64,000 bases of DNA from Gp6-AA40 sp035711805 (GCA_035711805.1 DASTBV010000052.1:15635-79634); one strand, 5' to 3'; numbered from the stretch's first letter, positions 1 through 8,202 are shown. Numbers and translations are program-made. Notes: generated from the sequence alone by a model not told the origin.

Positions 1-844
1 CGCCAGCCCAGCTCGCGCCGATCACCATGCCGATCGCCGCAAGCTCGTCCTCCGCCTGAAGGATCGCGTAGCGATTCTTCCTGGTTTCGGGATCCTGGCG
101 GTACTTCATACAGAAGCCGCGGAAGGCATCCATCAACGAGGTCGACGGCGTGATCGGGTACCAGGCGGCAACGGTCGCACCGGCATAGAGACAGCCAAGC
201 GCTGCCGCGGTGTTGCCGTCGATGAGAATCGCGTCCTTCGTCTTGTCGAGCGGCTCGAGATGGATTGGCAGCGGGCACGAGAAGGTCTTCGCCGCGTACT
301 GATAGCCGAGATCGACCGCCTTCTGGTTCGAGTCCATCAGCGCCTGCTTCTTGCCGAACTTCTCCTTCAGCAGCTGGCGGATGACGTCCTCGTCGATGTT
401 CATCAATGCTGCCAGCGCGCCGACGTAGGCGATGTTCTTCATCAGAATGCGCTCGCGCACTCCCTTGAAGGTGGCATTGCACATCTCGGCCAGCGGCACG
501 CCGAGATAGGTCACGTCCGGACGCTTCAGCCGATCATCGAGCGGCCACGACGAGTCGAACAGCAGCCAGCCGCCGGAACGCACTTCGGCCACGTCCTTGT
601 CGTAGGTGGCGGCGTTCAGCGCCACCATCAGATCGAAGTGCGGCGTGCGCGCGGTGTAGCCGTCCTTGTTGACCCGGATCTCGTACCAGGTGGGCAGTCC
701 CTGGATGTTCGACGGGAAGACGTTCTTGCCCGTGACCGGCACACCCATCCGGAAGACGGCCTGCATCAGCAGGCCGTTGGCCGACGCGGAGCCGGTTCCG
801 TTGGCGGTGGCGATCTTGAAGGCGAAGTCGTTAACTCGATCCAT
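1..844 (-). CDS. korA: 2-oxoacid:ferredoxin oxidoreductase, alpha (fused gamma-alpha) subunit, C-terminus cut by window edge
   Basis: Converts a 2-oxoacid, probably 2-oxoglutarate, plus CoA to the acyl-CoA with electrons passed to ferredoxin. The start is ATG at 844 and the frame stays open to base 1, giving 281 visible residues. The first ~190 residues form the gamma-type domain (begins MDRVNDFAFKIATANGTGSA). The pyrimidine-binding alpha domain then starts at the motif YPITPSTSLMD. The GltD-like flavoprotein lies 69 bp upstream on the same strand, so the two are probably co-transcribed. The thiamine-binding beta subunit would be expected beyond the left edge. Substrate specificity is inferred from the family, not from residues. 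Confidence 0.9.
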   Translation of the reverse strand, partial: MDRVNDFAFKIATANGTGSASANGLLMQAVFRMGVPVTGKNVFPSNIQGLPTWYEIRVNKDGYTARTPHFDLMVALNAATYDKDVAEVRSGGWLLFDSSWPLDDRLKRPDVTYLGVPLAEMCNATFKGVRERILMKNIAYVGALAALMNIDEDVIRQLLKEKFGKKQALMDSNQKAVDLGYQYAAKTFSCPLPIHLEPLDKTKDAILIDGNTAAALGCLYAGATVAAWYPITPSTSLMDAFRGFCMKYRQDPETRKNRYAILQAEDELAAIGMVIGASWAG

Positions 845-854
845 GCAGTCTCTT

Positions 855-906
855 AGCCACAACGATCACCAGGTTTCTATGCAAAACCTTCCTGGTCTTC
901 GTGGCT
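855..906. repeat. Nested inverted repeat between korA and the flavoprotein gene
   Basis: Outer arms AGCCAC (855-860) and GTGGCT (901-906) enclose inner arms ACCAGG (868-873) and CCTGGT (891-896). It can form one long imperfect hairpin in the intercistronic gap. A related AGCCAC...GTGGCT repeat recurs at 39369-39435, so this is more likely a dispersed repeat than a dedicated terminator. Confidence 0.6.
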
Positions 907-913
907 CCAGTTC

Positions 914-2704
914 TCACACGGCCACCGTGTCCGGCACGATGGCGTCCGCGTGCGGTATCAGCACCGCGAACTTGCGCATATCCCAGGCATAGGTCGGGCA
1001 CCGCTCGGCGCACAGGCCGCAGTGCAGGCAGATGTTCTCGTCCTTCACCATGACCCGGCCGGTCTGCTTCAGCCCGCCCGAGGCGAACAGCGGCTGCTCG
1101 GTATTGAGCGCCGGCGCCTTGACGTTCGCGCGCAGCTGGGCTTCGTCGCCGTTCGGGATGATGGCCAGACAATCCACCGGGCAGATGTCGATGCACGCGT
1201 CGCATTCGATGCACAGCGAGTCGGTGAAGTGCGTCTGCACGTCGCAGTTCAGGCACCGCTCCACCTCGTTGGCCGTCTGCTCCGCCGTGAACCCGAGCTC
1301 GACCTCCGTGTTCAGGCTCTTGAACCGCGTCGCGAGATCCACGTGCGTCATTTTTTGACGCGCGACGGGGTCGTAGTTGTTGCTGTACGACCACTCGTGC
1401 AGCCCCATCTTGGTGCTCGTCAGCTTCATGCCCTGCGCCGGGCGCTCGGTGACGGGGATCTGCTGACAGTGGTTGTGAATGGAGATGGCCGCCTGGTGCC
1501 CGTGCTCCACGGCCCAGATGATGTTCTGCGGACCAAACGCCGCGTCGCCGCCAAAGAACACGCCCGGCAGCGTGGACATGAAGGTCGTCTTGTCCACCAC
1601 CGGCATGTCCCACTTGCCGAACTCGAGGCCGATGTTCCGCTCGATGAATGGGAAGGCGTTGTCCTGGCCGATCGCCAGCACGACCGTGTCGCACGGGATG
1701 ATCTCCCGGCCGACGGTCTCCTGCTGCAGCTTGCCGTCCACCTCAGTTGACTTGAACTTCTCGAACTCCATGCCCGTGAGCGTGCCGTTCTCGACGACGA
1801 AGCGGACCGGCTGGAGGTTCTCGACGATCTCGACGTGCTCTTCTTCCGCGTCCTCGAGCTCCCACGGCGACGCCTTGAAGTACTTCCGCGTCTTGCGCGC
1901 GATGACCTTGACGTCGGTCGCGCCAAGCCGCTTGGCCGACCGGCAGCAGTCCATCGCCGTGTTGCCGACGCCGATGATCAGCACGCGCTTGCCGACCGAC
2001 GTCACGTGCCCGAAGTGCACGGACTCGAGCCATTCGATGCCGATGAAGACCTGATCGGTGTCGTGCCGGCCGGGAATCTCGAGCTCCTTCCCTTTCGGCG
2101 CGCCGCTGCCGACGAACACCGCATCGTATTCCTTCGAGTCGAGCAGGGCCTTCAGGCTGTTGACCGGCGTGTTGTAGCGGACGTCCACGCCCATGTCGAC
2201 GATGTAGCCGATTTCCTCGTCGAGCACCTGCTCAGGGAGACGGAAGGCCGGGATGTTTATCCGCATCAACCCGCCCGGCTTCGACAGTTTCTCGAAGATC
2301 GTCACCTGGTAGCCGAGCGGCATCAGGTCGTTGGCAACGGTCAGCGACGCCGGGCCGGCGCCGATGAGTGCGACCTTCTTTCCGTTCTTCGTGGCCGGCG
2401 CTGTCGGCACGAGATGCTTCACTTCATCGCGATGGTCCGCCGCGACTCGCTTCAGGCGGCAGATGGCGACGGGCTTGCCGTCAACGCGCGTGCGGCGGCA
2501 CGCCGGCTCGCACGGTCGATCGCAGGTTCGGCCGAGAACCCCCGGGAACACGTTCGATTCTCGATTCAGGAGGTAGGCGTCGGTGAAGCGGCCCTGGGCG
2601 ATCAGTCGAATGTATTCCGGAACGTTTGTATGCGCCGGACACGCCCATTGGCAATCGACGACACGGTGATAGTACGCAGGACTTCCGACGTCCGTTGGAT
2701 TCAT
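914..2704 (-). CDS. GltD-like FAD/NAD(P) oxidoreductase with iron-sulfur domains at both ends
   Basis: Predicted electron-transfer flavoprotein of the glutamate-synthase small-chain family, 596 aa from ATG 2704; a GTG at 2767 in frame is less likely. Cysteines C18, C22, C61, C65 and C69 form the N-terminal GltD-type cluster site. The FAD-binding motif GAGPAS lies at ~115-120 and an NAD(P)-binding GVGNTA motif follows. Two ferredoxin-like motifs close the protein (CIECDACIDICPVDC and CLHCGLCAERCPT). The start of korA 69 bp downstream suggests it shuttles electrons between the oxoacid oxidoreductase/ferredoxin and NAD(P)H. It is not a normal glutamate synthase subunit: no large chain is visible and it carries the extra C-terminal ferredoxin domain. 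Confidence 0.85.
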   Translation of the reverse strand: MNPTDVGSPAYYHRVVDCQWACPAHTNVPEYIRLIAQGRFTDAYLLNRESNVFPGVLGRTCDRPCEPACRRTRVDGKPVAICRLKRVAADHRDEVKHLVPTAPATKNGKKVALIGAGPASLTVANDLMPLGYQVTIFEKLSKPGGLMRINIPAFRLPEQVLDEEIGYIVDMGVDVRYNTPVNSLKALLDSKEYDAVFVGSGAPKGKELEIPGRHDTDQVFIGIEWLESVHFGHVTSVGKRVLIIGVGNTAMDCCRSAKRLGATDVKVIARKTRKYFKASPWELEDAEEEHVEIVENLQPVRFVVENGTLTGMEFEKFKSTEVDGKLQQETVGREIIPCDTVVLAIGQDNAFPFIERNIGLEFGKWDMPVVDKTTFMSTLPGVFFGGDAAFGPQNIIWAVEHGHQAAISIHNHCQQIPVTERPAQGMKLTSTKMGLHEWSYSNNYDPVARQKMTHVDLATRFKSLNTEVELGFTAEQTANEVERCLNCDVQTHFTDSLCIECDACIDICPVDCLAIIPNGDEAQLRANVKAPALNTEQPLFASGGLKQTGRVMVKDENICLHCGLCAERCPTYAWDMRKFAVLIPHADAIVPDTVAV

Positions 2705-2761
2705 CGCGGTGTGTTCATTATAGGTCACGCCGCCAAATAGCGCGGTGTTCCTACAGGTGCA

Positions 2762-2775
2762 CACCACATGTGGTG
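2762..2775. promoter_or_regulatory. 14-bp perfect palindrome upstream of the flavoprotein gene
   Basis: CACCACATGTGGTG is a perfect palindrome about 60 bp upstream of the ATG at 2704. A TATAAT -10-like hexamer lies between them at 2716-2721 (minus strand), so the palindrome sits where an operator would. No -35 match is clear. The role is inferred only from symmetry and position. Confidence 0.35.
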
Positions 2776-2792
2776 CGGCTGTGCGAACGCCG

Positions 2793-3374
2793 CTACCAGA
2801 TTCCCGGTATCAGCCGCTTCGTGTTCCGCATGTAGGCGGCGTACTGATCGCCAAACTCGTCCAGCATCATCCGCTCCTCGACGCCGAGACGGAGCGCGAC
2901 GAGCGTCGCCATTGCGGCCAGATAGAACGGACCGGCGAACCAGTTCGGCACGACCAGCGCCTGGCCAACGCCGTAGAGAAGGAGCGACGTGTACATCGGG
3001 TGCCGAATCGCCCGATAGATTCCCCGTGTGACGAGCTGATGGCTTTCACGCAGTTCGAGCGTCGGTGACCAGTTCAGGCCGAGGTCAACGTGCGATCGGT
3101 GGAACAGCCACAGGCTGATGACGAGGCAGGCGACTCCCACAGTGAAAGGCAGCGGGCGCAACGGGAAGTCCGCAAACGCGAGTACGGGTGAGACCGCCCA
3201 GGTCAGCAGGATGAGAAGGCCGAGCACGGCCGCGCCCATCAGCATCCGCTCGCGGCCGGTCCGGAGGCTGCGTGTGACCTTCACCGAATATCGCCGCACG
3301 CCATGGGGCCAGCGGATGATAATCGTGGCGATTGTCGCCGCCAGCATGACGGCCCGCGAGATCGACGGATTCAT
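2793..3374 (-). CDS. Isoprenylcysteine carboxyl methyltransferase-family membrane protein
   Basis: 193 aa with several hydrophobic segments (around residues 5-20, 45-70, 78-95 and 145-165). The C-terminal half has the ICMT/PEMT signature: GIYRAIRHPMYTS, then EERMM...FGDQYAAYMRNTKRLIPGIW, which forms the S-adenosylmethionine pocket in this family. Bacterial members methylate unknown, often small or lipid, substrates; a prenylated protein target is not expected here. It lies 7 bp downstream of the DUF4136 gene and is probably co-transcribed. Substrate unknown. Confidence 0.8.
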   Translation of the reverse strand: MNPSISRAVMLAATIATIIIRWPHGVRRYSVKVTRSLRTGRERMLMGAAVLGLLILLTWAVSPVLAFADFPLRPLPFTVGVACLVISLWLFHRSHVDLGLNWSPTLELRESHQLVTRGIYRAIRHPMYTSLLLYGVGQALVVPNWFAGPFYLAAMATLVALRLGVEERMMLDEFGDQYAAYMRNTKRLIPGIW

Positions 3375-3381
3375 CGTTCGC

Positions 3382-3903
3382 CTATTTCTTGGGCGGATAC
3401 TCCTTGATTGCCTTCTTCACCATGTCGTCGAGCTTGTCCGCCAGCTTCGCGGGGTTGGGCTCGTCTTCGTTGACGACCGCGCGCCAGACGAGTGAGCGCG
3501 TGGACGGATCGCGCATGTCGATCACCATCGTGCCCTGGGCGTTGGGCACTTTGACCACCCGCCTGGCCCGGCCGCGCCAACCTGCCGGATAGACCTCGGT
3601 GTCGGTGCCACGCTGAGCGCCGAGGTTGTAGAAGACGTTCAAGTCGGCGCTGCCGGTGGCGGGCTTCAATCCCTTCGCGACCAGCGCTTTCTCGATCTCC
3701 GTGGCGATGCGCTTCTTCGTCAGATCGCTGTTCAGCGCGGGGCTCTGGCTTTTCACCTCGCCCTCGCGGACGGCGAACGTCCTGAACTTCTTGAAGTCCA
3801 CGGACTCGTCGAAGTCGGTGGTGACGTTCTGAGCGAGCACTGGTACCGCCAGCAGCAGCGCCGAGCCGATGGCCGCAAGATACCTGGCATGAGTACGGAT
3901 CAT
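3382..3903 (-). CDS. DUF4136 family exported protein
   Basis: 173 aa. It begins with a signal peptide (MIRTHARYLAAIGSALLLAVPVLAQ, probable cleavage after AQ). The mature part matches DUF4136, with the characteristic start VTTDFDESVDFKKFRTFAV and a later ...TMVIDMRDPSTRSLVWRAVV segment. There is no lipobox cysteine, so it is probably periplasmic rather than a lipoprotein, unlike many relatives. The family function is unknown. Confidence 0.8.
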   Translation of the reverse strand: MIRTHARYLAAIGSALLLAVPVLAQNVTTDFDESVDFKKFRTFAVREGEVKSQSPALNSDLTKKRIATEIEKALVAKGLKPATGSADLNVFYNLGAQRGTDTEVYPAGWRGRARRVVKVPNAQGTMVIDMRDPSTRSLVWRAVVNEDEPNPAKLADKLDDMVKKAIKEYPPKK

Positions 3904-3922
3904 GGTTGCCTTTCCTATGAGG

Positions 3923-4153
3923 TCATCGCCGTAGTATTCGCAATACTTCGTCGAGCTTCGTGTCGACCGTGGTCAGCTTGCTGTCGAGGCGATCGAACGC
4001 AAACTTGGTGTACCGGCGCTGCTCCACAAGGGCGTCGGTCACCTCGCTGAATCGTCTGCCGACGTCGTCGAATCGTCTGTCGACCGACGCGGCGAGAGAA
4101 TCCAGCTTCTGCTCGATGCGATCGACGCGCTCCGGCAGCGCGGGGTTTGTCAT
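3923..4153 (-). CDS. Small coiled-coil protein
   Basis: 76 aa from ATG 4153; an in-frame TTG at 4207 would add 18 unconvincing residues. Nearly the whole chain is amphipathic helix with heptad-like spacing (PERVDRIEQKLDSLAASVDRRFDDVGRRF...LDSKLTTVDTKLDEVLRILRR). It resembles short helical proteins that trimerise or tether partners. No enzymatic motif is visible. It lies 19 bp upstream of the DUF4136 gene on the same strand. Confidence 0.6.
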   Translation of the reverse strand: MTNPALPERVDRIEQKLDSLAASVDRRFDDVGRRFSEVTDALVEQRRYTKFAFDRLDSKLTTVDTKLDEVLRILRR

Positions 4154-4266
4154 TTTCGGGGTCACGGGAAGCCTACCATCGTCATGGCAGGGGTCAAGCA
4201 CCGGCAATGCCGGGTATCGAGGCGGCGCGAAATCAACAGGTTAGGGATGGAAAGGCGGTCACAGGT

Positions 4267-4313
4267 CGCAGAATCTGCGCCGGTGCAGCGCCGGCCCGTA
4301 CGCAGATCCTGCG
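4267..4313 (-). terminator. Strong stem-loop downstream of sodA
   Basis: CGCAGAATCTGCG (4267-4279) pairs with CGCAGATCCTGCG (4301-4313) at 12 of 13 positions, and the intervening loop contains a small CCGG/CCGG hairpin. It begins 10 bp past the sodA stop. There is no U-tract, so it may act as a 3'-end stabiliser or a Rho-assisted terminator. Confidence 0.5.
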
Positions 4314-4322
4314 AGTTGAAAA

Positions 4323-4919
4323 CTACAGCGCTTTGTTGACCTCGGCCCAGTTGACGACGTTCCACCAGGCACCGATGTAGTCCGGACGCCGATTCTGATA
4401 TTTCAGGTAGTAGGCGTGCTCCCAGACGTCGAGGCCGAGGATCGCGCTCTTCCCTTCCATCAACGGGTTGTCCTGGTTCGGCGTGCTCGCGATCGAGAGC
4501 TTGCCGCCGTCGTTGAGCAGCCATACCCAGCCGCTGCCGAAGCGCCCGGCGCCCGCCTTCGCCCACTCCTCCTTGAATTTGTCGAAGCTGCCGAACGCGG
4601 AGTTGATGGCGTCGCCGGCCTTGCCGGTGGGCGAACCGCCGGCATTGGGTGCCATCCACTTCCAGAACATGCTGTGGTTCCAGTGGCCACCGCCGTTGTT
4701 GCGAACCGCGGTGCGGATGGCGTCCGGAACGCTGTTGATGCCGCGGCAGAGATCCTCGACGCTCTTGCCCTGCAGGTCCGGATGGTTCTGCAGCGCGTTA
4801 TTCAAATTCGTGACGTAGGTCTGGTGATGCTTCCCGTGATGAATCTGCATCGTCTGCGCGTCGATGTGCGGCTCGAGCGCGGCGTGGTCATACGGGAGTG
4901 GGGGAAGTTCGTGGGCCAT
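4323..4919 (-). CDS. sodA: Superoxide dismutase, Mn/Fe family
   Basis: Dismutates superoxide to oxygen and hydrogen peroxide. 198 aa, normal family length, no signal peptide, so cytoplasmic. Metal ligands are H27 (MQIHHGKHHQTYV), H82 (WNHSMFW), D164 and H168 (LDVWEHAYYLKYQNRR). The GGGHWNHS context and a glutamine in STPNQDNPL favour the manganese-type active site, though cambialistic use cannot be excluded. A GGAGG ribosome site lies 5 nt before the ATG. It appears monocistronic, with a stem-loop just downstream. Confidence 0.97.
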   Translation of the reverse strand: MAHELPPLPYDHAALEPHIDAQTMQIHHGKHHQTYVTNLNNALQNHPDLQGKSVEDLCRGINSVPDAIRTAVRNNGGGHWNHSMFWKWMAPNAGGSPTGKAGDAINSAFGSFDKFKEEWAKAGAGRFGSGWVWLLNDGGKLSIASTPNQDNPLMEGKSAILGLDVWEHAYYLKYQNRRPDYIGAWWNVVNWAEVNKAL

Positions 4920-4944
4920 TCGTCCTCCGTTAGGAGCGGATCGT

Positions 4945-5008
4945 ATCTGGGTTGCTGGGTAGCTGGGTAGCCTGAGTTACCTGGGCAGCTCAGTAGCTGA
5001 GTTACCAG
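4945..5008. repeat. Low-complexity GCTGGGTAGCT-type repeat
   Basis: Short direct units (GCTGGGTA twice, then CTCAGTAGCTGAGTTACC) fill the gap between sodA and the next gene. No promoter can be picked out. Confidence 0.5.
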
Positions 5009-5490
5009 GGTCCGGAGGAACTTTTAATCACCCCAGACAGGATTGCCTTCCGAACATCCTCGATCGTCTTGAGACCACCCGGTGCGGTGCCGCCCCACTC
5101 GAATCGCGTCGCGTCAGGTGTCCAGCGAAAGAGCGCGACGTGCCACGTGGAAGGATTACCGCCGCGCTCGTAGTAGATGAGGCAGTAATTGTCGGCCGTG
5201 CACCCCGCCGCGATCATCCGACGGAGCGGAAGTTCCGAATCAGCGGGCGCGCCGGTCCTTCGAAACTCGCCTCCAGGCTCGGCGATGTCAAGCGTGCGGC
5301 TCTGCCACATGTCCTCCAGCCGCCCGCGCACTGTGAGCGGCAGTCCGCGGACCGACGTCACAACACCGAACTGGGCGTTTTGCAGGAGAGTGCGAGGGGC
5401 GGCAGGCAGCGCTTCCGTTGACTGGCCTCCGCAAACCACGGACGACCAGAGGCTTATGCCGATCGCGCCGAAAAGTAGTGTGCGCCGCAT
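5002..5490 (-). CDS. Secreted hypothetical protein
   Basis: 162 aa with a signal peptide (MRRTLLFGAIGISLWSSVVCGGQ). The cysteine near the cleavage point is not in a convincing lipobox, because a valine precedes it. The mature protein has two cysteines in AAGCTADNYCLIYYERGG that could form a disulfide. I do not recognise the family. Its start lies 4 bp after the nadA stop, so it is probably translated from the same message, but nothing suggests a role in NAD synthesis. Confidence 0.65.
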   Translation of the reverse strand: MRRTLLFGAIGISLWSSVVCGGQSTEALPAAPRTLLQNAQFGVVTSVRGLPLTVRGRLEDMWQSRTLDIAEPGGEFRRTGAPADSELPLRRMIAAGCTADNYCLIYYERGGNPSTWHVALFRWTPDATRFEWGGTAPGGLKTIEDVRKAILSGVIKSSSGPW

Positions 5491-5494
5491 TCAG

Positions 5495-6655
5495 CTACTG
5501 AATGGACAGCATACGGTCGAGCGCCACTTTGTTCCAGTGCTTCTCCTCGTCGGAGACGACGATGCGGTTGTGCACGCGTCCTTCGACCAGCTCTTCGAGA
5601 ATCCAGAGCAGATGATTCGGCGACACACGGAACATCGTCGAACAGAGGCAGCCGAACTGATCCAGCGAGATGACGGTTTTGTCCGGCGCGACCTCGTGCG
5701 CAAGCCGGTTCACGAGGTGGACTTCGGTCCCGACGGCCCACACCGAACCCGGCGCGCTCTCGCGCACCGTCTTGAGGATGTATTCCGTGCTGCCGTTGTC
5801 GTCCGCGGCCTGCACGACGTCCCACGGCACCTCGGGATGGACGATGACGCGGATGCCGGGATGCTGCCGGCGCACGGCGTCGATCTGCTTCGCCGTGAAG
5901 CGCTCGTGCACCGAGCAGTGCCCTTTCCACAGGATCATTTTCGCGCGCTGAACTTCCTCGGGATCGAGTCCGCCAAACACCTCGTTCGGATTCCACACGA
6001 CCATCTGATCCAGCGGAACACCGAGCTTGTACGCGGTGTTGCGTCCGAGGTGCTGGTCGGGCATGAAGAGGATCTTCTCGCCACGCTCGAACGCCCATTT
6101 GAGCGTAGCCGCCGCATTCGATGACGTGCAGACGGTACCGCCGCGCTCGCCGACGAAGGACTTAATGGATGCAGCCGAGTTGATGTACGTCACCGGGATC
6201 ACGCCGGCCAGCCCCGAGCTCTGTGGAGGGGAGATGCCCATCTGCTGCAGCTCTTCCCAGCACGTCTCGAGCTGTTCCGGCTCGACCATGTCGGCCATCG
6301 AGCAGCCGGCGGCAAGATCGGGCAGGATGACCTGCTGATGCGGGGCGGACAGGATGTCCGCGCTTTCCGCCATGAAGTGCACACCGCAGAACACGATGTA
6401 ATCCGCGTCGGGCCGCTGCGCCACCTGACGGGCAAGGCGGAACGAGTCGCCGGTGTAGTCGGCGAACTTGATCACCTCGTCGCGCTGGTAGTGATGGCCG
6501 AGGATGACGAGCCTCTTCCCGAGTGTCGCCCGCGCGGCGGCGATCCGCCGATCCATCTCCTCGTCCGACAGACCGAGATACTTCTCGGGCAGCGCCTGGC
6601 GCTCTGAGATGTGCTCTTTCTCGAACTCGGTCAGCAGCGGAATGATAGAACCCAC
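5495..6655 (-). CDS. nadA: Quinolinate synthase
   Basis: Condenses iminoaspartate with dihydroxyacetone phosphate to quinolinate in NAD biosynthesis, using a [4Fe-4S] cluster. 386 aa; the start is GTG at 6655. Family landmarks are ILGHHYQRDEVIKFADYTGDS, FCGVHFMAESADIL, DLAAGCSMADM and the C-terminal GCLCSTMFRVSPNHLLW, which include the three cluster cysteines. No nadB or nadC is next to it. It depends on Fe-S assembly, which is encoded about 10 kb away. Confidence 0.96.
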   Translation of the reverse strand: MGSIIPLLTEFEKEHISERQALPEKYLGLSDEEMDRRIAAARATLGKRLVILGHHYQRDEVIKFADYTGDSFRLARQVAQRPDADYIVFCGVHFMAESADILSAPHQQVILPDLAAGCSMADMVEPEQLETCWEELQQMGISPPQSSGLAGVIPVTYINSAASIKSFVGERGGTVCTSSNAAATLKWAFERGEKILFMPDQHLGRNTAYKLGVPLDQMVVWNPNEVFGGLDPEEVQRAKMILWKGHCSVHERFTAKQIDAVRRQHPGIRVIVHPEVPWDVVQAADDNGSTEYILKTVRESAPGSVWAVGTEVHLVNRLAHEVAPDKTVISLDQFGCLCSTMFRVSPNHLLWILEELVEGRVHNRIVVSDEEKHWNKVALDRMLSIQ

Positions 6656-6677
6656 GGCAGCGTCACCTCATTCGCAA

Positions 6678-6693
6678 TCCGGCTGAAGCCGGA
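6678..6693. repeat. Palindromic repeat TCCGGCT-GA-AGCCGGA
   Basis: Perfect 7-bp arms with a 2-nt loop in the nadA leader. The same stem recurs at 52122-52137, next to fabI. Confidence 0.7.
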
Positions 6694-6737
6694 CTCCACA
6701 CCGGAGCTTGTGAAACATTTCGCAATCTCCGGACGTG

Positions 6738-6782
6738 AAAAAGCCCAAACCCCTCAGCCGGCTATCGCCCCGTGGGATTTGG
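6738..6782 (-). terminator. Intrinsic terminator after mqnE
   Basis: On the minus strand CCAAATCCC (6782-6774) pairs with GGGGTTTGG (6753-6745, one wobble) and is followed by GGGC and five T residues (6742-6738). It lies 60 bp past the mqnE stop and before nadA. A TATAAT hexamer at 6792-6797 (minus) just upstream could alternatively make this hairpin an attenuator of nadA. Confidence 0.55.
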
Positions 6783-6823
6783 ACTGCCTCAATTATAGCG
6801 TGTCGAGGAAGGGTCTAGAAGAG

Positions 6824-6840
6824 GTCCGCTGAAGGCGGAC
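6824..6840. repeat. Palindromic repeat GTCCGC-TGAAG-GCGGAC
   Basis: A member of the GTCCGCC/GGCGGAC family, followed by the recurrent tail ACTACG. It ends two bases before the mqnE stop codon. Confidence 0.75.
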
Positions 6841-6841
6841 A

Positions 6842-7969
6842 CTACGTGCCGTGCAGCGCAACCTCGGGAAGCTGAGGAATATTGACGATGTTGTAGAAGG
6901 TGTCGCGCTCGAGCGGTTCACGGCCGGCGGCGCGGACGAGCCGGGTCAGCGCGGCCGTGGTCATCCCCTCGGGCGTCTGCGAACCGGCCATGTGGTAAAT
7001 CTTCTCTTCCTGCACGGTGCCGTCGAGATCGTCGACGCCAAACCACAGCGCCGTCTGCGCCACGTCCAGCCCGGTCGCAATCCAGAACGCCTTGACGTGC
7101 GGAATGTTGTCGAGCATCAGCCGCGATACGGCGTGCACGCGAAGCGTGTCAGTACCGCTCGGCGCCGGCAGCTTCCGCATCTGGTTGTTGTCGGGATGAA
7201 ACGCCAGCGGAATGAACGCCTGGAACCCGCCAGTCTCGTCCTGTAGTGCCCGCGCGCGCAGCATGTGATCGACTCGCTCCTCCATCGTCTCGATGTGCCC
7301 GTAGAGCATCGTGACGTTGGTCTTCAACCCGAGCTGATGCGCCAGACGATGGATTGAGAGGTAGCGATCGGCGTCGGCCTTGTCGTGACAGATCTTGCGG
7401 CGAACGCGCTCGGCGAAGATCTCGGCGCCGCCGCCGGGCAGCGAGTCGAGGCCGGCGTCGATCAGCTCGCGCAGGACCTGCTCGTCGGTCATGCCGTACA
7501 GGTCCGCGAAGTACGCGATCTCGACCGCGGTGAAGCACTTCAGGTGAATGCCAGGGCGAATCCGTTTGAAGCCGCGGAGAAGGTCGGTGTAGTAGCTGAA
7601 CGGCAGATGCGGGTTCAGGCCGTTTACGATGTGGAGCTCGGTCAGCGGTTGGTTCGCACGCTGACGAAGCTTGTCCCAGGCCTCCTCGAGCGACATCGTG
7701 TACGCCTCGGGCATGCCGGGCTTCAGCCGCGCGAAGGAACAGAACAGGCAGCTCGCCTCGCAGACGTTGGTCGGCTCGAGGCGGAGGTTGTAGTTGAAGT
7801 AGGTTCGCGCGCCGTGGCGCTTCTCACGCTCGCGGTTTGCCAGCCAGCCGACGGCAAGCAGATCGGGCGCGTTGAACAGGCGCACGCCGTCCTCCAGCGC
7901 GAGCCGTTCGCCCGCCTGCAGCTTGTCGTCGATTCCGGCCAGTCCGGCCGCGCGAAGGCGCGATTTCAT
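6842..7969 (-). CDS. mqnE: Aminofutalosine synthase (radical SAM)
   Basis: Second step of the futalosine menaquinone pathway: adds 3-[(1-carboxyvinyl)oxy]benzoate to S-adenosylmethionine to give aminofutalosine. 375 aa. The radical-SAM cluster motif is C70-x3-C74-x2-C77 in TNVCEASCLFCSF. MqnE-specific blocks include the N-terminal ...LFNAPDLLAVGWLANREREKRHG and the C-terminal DDLDGTVQEEKIYHMAGS...REPLERDTFYN, which separate it from MqnC. mqnD and mqnB lie at 14.3-16.7 kb; mqnA and mqnC are not in the window. A palindromic repeat abuts the stop codon. Confidence 0.95.
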   Translation of the reverse strand: MKSRLRAAGLAGIDDKLQAGERLALEDGVRLFNAPDLLAVGWLANREREKRHGARTYFNYNLRLEPTNVCEASCLFCSFARLKPGMPEAYTMSLEEAWDKLRQRANQPLTELHIVNGLNPHLPFSYYTDLLRGFKRIRPGIHLKCFTAVEIAYFADLYGMTDEQVLRELIDAGLDSLPGGGAEIFAERVRRKICHDKADADRYLSIHRLAHQLGLKTNVTMLYGHIETMEERVDHMLRARALQDETGGFQAFIPLAFHPDNNQMRKLPAPSGTDTLRVHAVSRLMLDNIPHVKAFWIATGLDVAQTALWFGVDDLDGTVQEEKIYHMAGSQTPEGMTTAALTRLVRAAGREPLERDTFYNIVNIPQLPEVALHGT

Positions 7970-7979
7970 GTGAAAAACA

Positions 7980-8026
7980 AACCGGGTTTGATTTTCCGGC
8001 GCAAATGGGGAAAATCAAACCCGGTT
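7980..8026. repeat. Large inverted repeat, 18-bp perfect arms
   Basis: Arms 7980-7997 and 8009-8026 are exact reverse complements around an 11-nt loop (core AACCGGGTTTG / CAAACCCGGTT). It lies between the divergent mqnE and the cobalamin riboswitch. It could act as a bidirectional transcription barrier; composition differs from the GTCCGCC family. Confidence 0.75.
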
Positions 8027-8033
8027 CAATTCT

Positions 8034-8202
8034 AGCCGGTTGAACAGGGAAGTGGGTGTGACGCCCACGCGGTCCCGCCACTGTAAGCGGAGAGATTCGG
8101 TCGCACCACGTCACTGAGGAAAGGCCGACCTTCAAGTCGGCCTTCTCGGGAAGACAAACCGAATCGGCAAAGACTCCGCGAGCCAGGAGACCTCTCATCC
8201 GG
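8034..8202 (+). ncRNA. Cobalamin riboswitch
   Basis: Contains the conserved elements in order: AACAGGGAAGTGGGTG, the CGCGGTCCCGCCACTGTAAG block, then CACTG, GGGAAGAC and GAGCCAGGAGACC. It precedes an ABC-type B12 import operon whose first start is at 8241. In this RNA class adenosylcobalamin binding usually represses expression. A repeat hairpin (AAGGCCGAC/GTCGGCCTT, 8121-8143) occupies the variable region between CACTG and GGGAAG. Confidence 0.93.

Noticed and set aside
6655..6800. NAD+-sensing riboswitch upstream of nadA
   Set aside because: Such RNAs are known from Acidobacteriota, but I could not align the leader to the conserved blocks. The hairpin with a U-tract is better explained as the mqnE terminator. 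A covariance search would decide.
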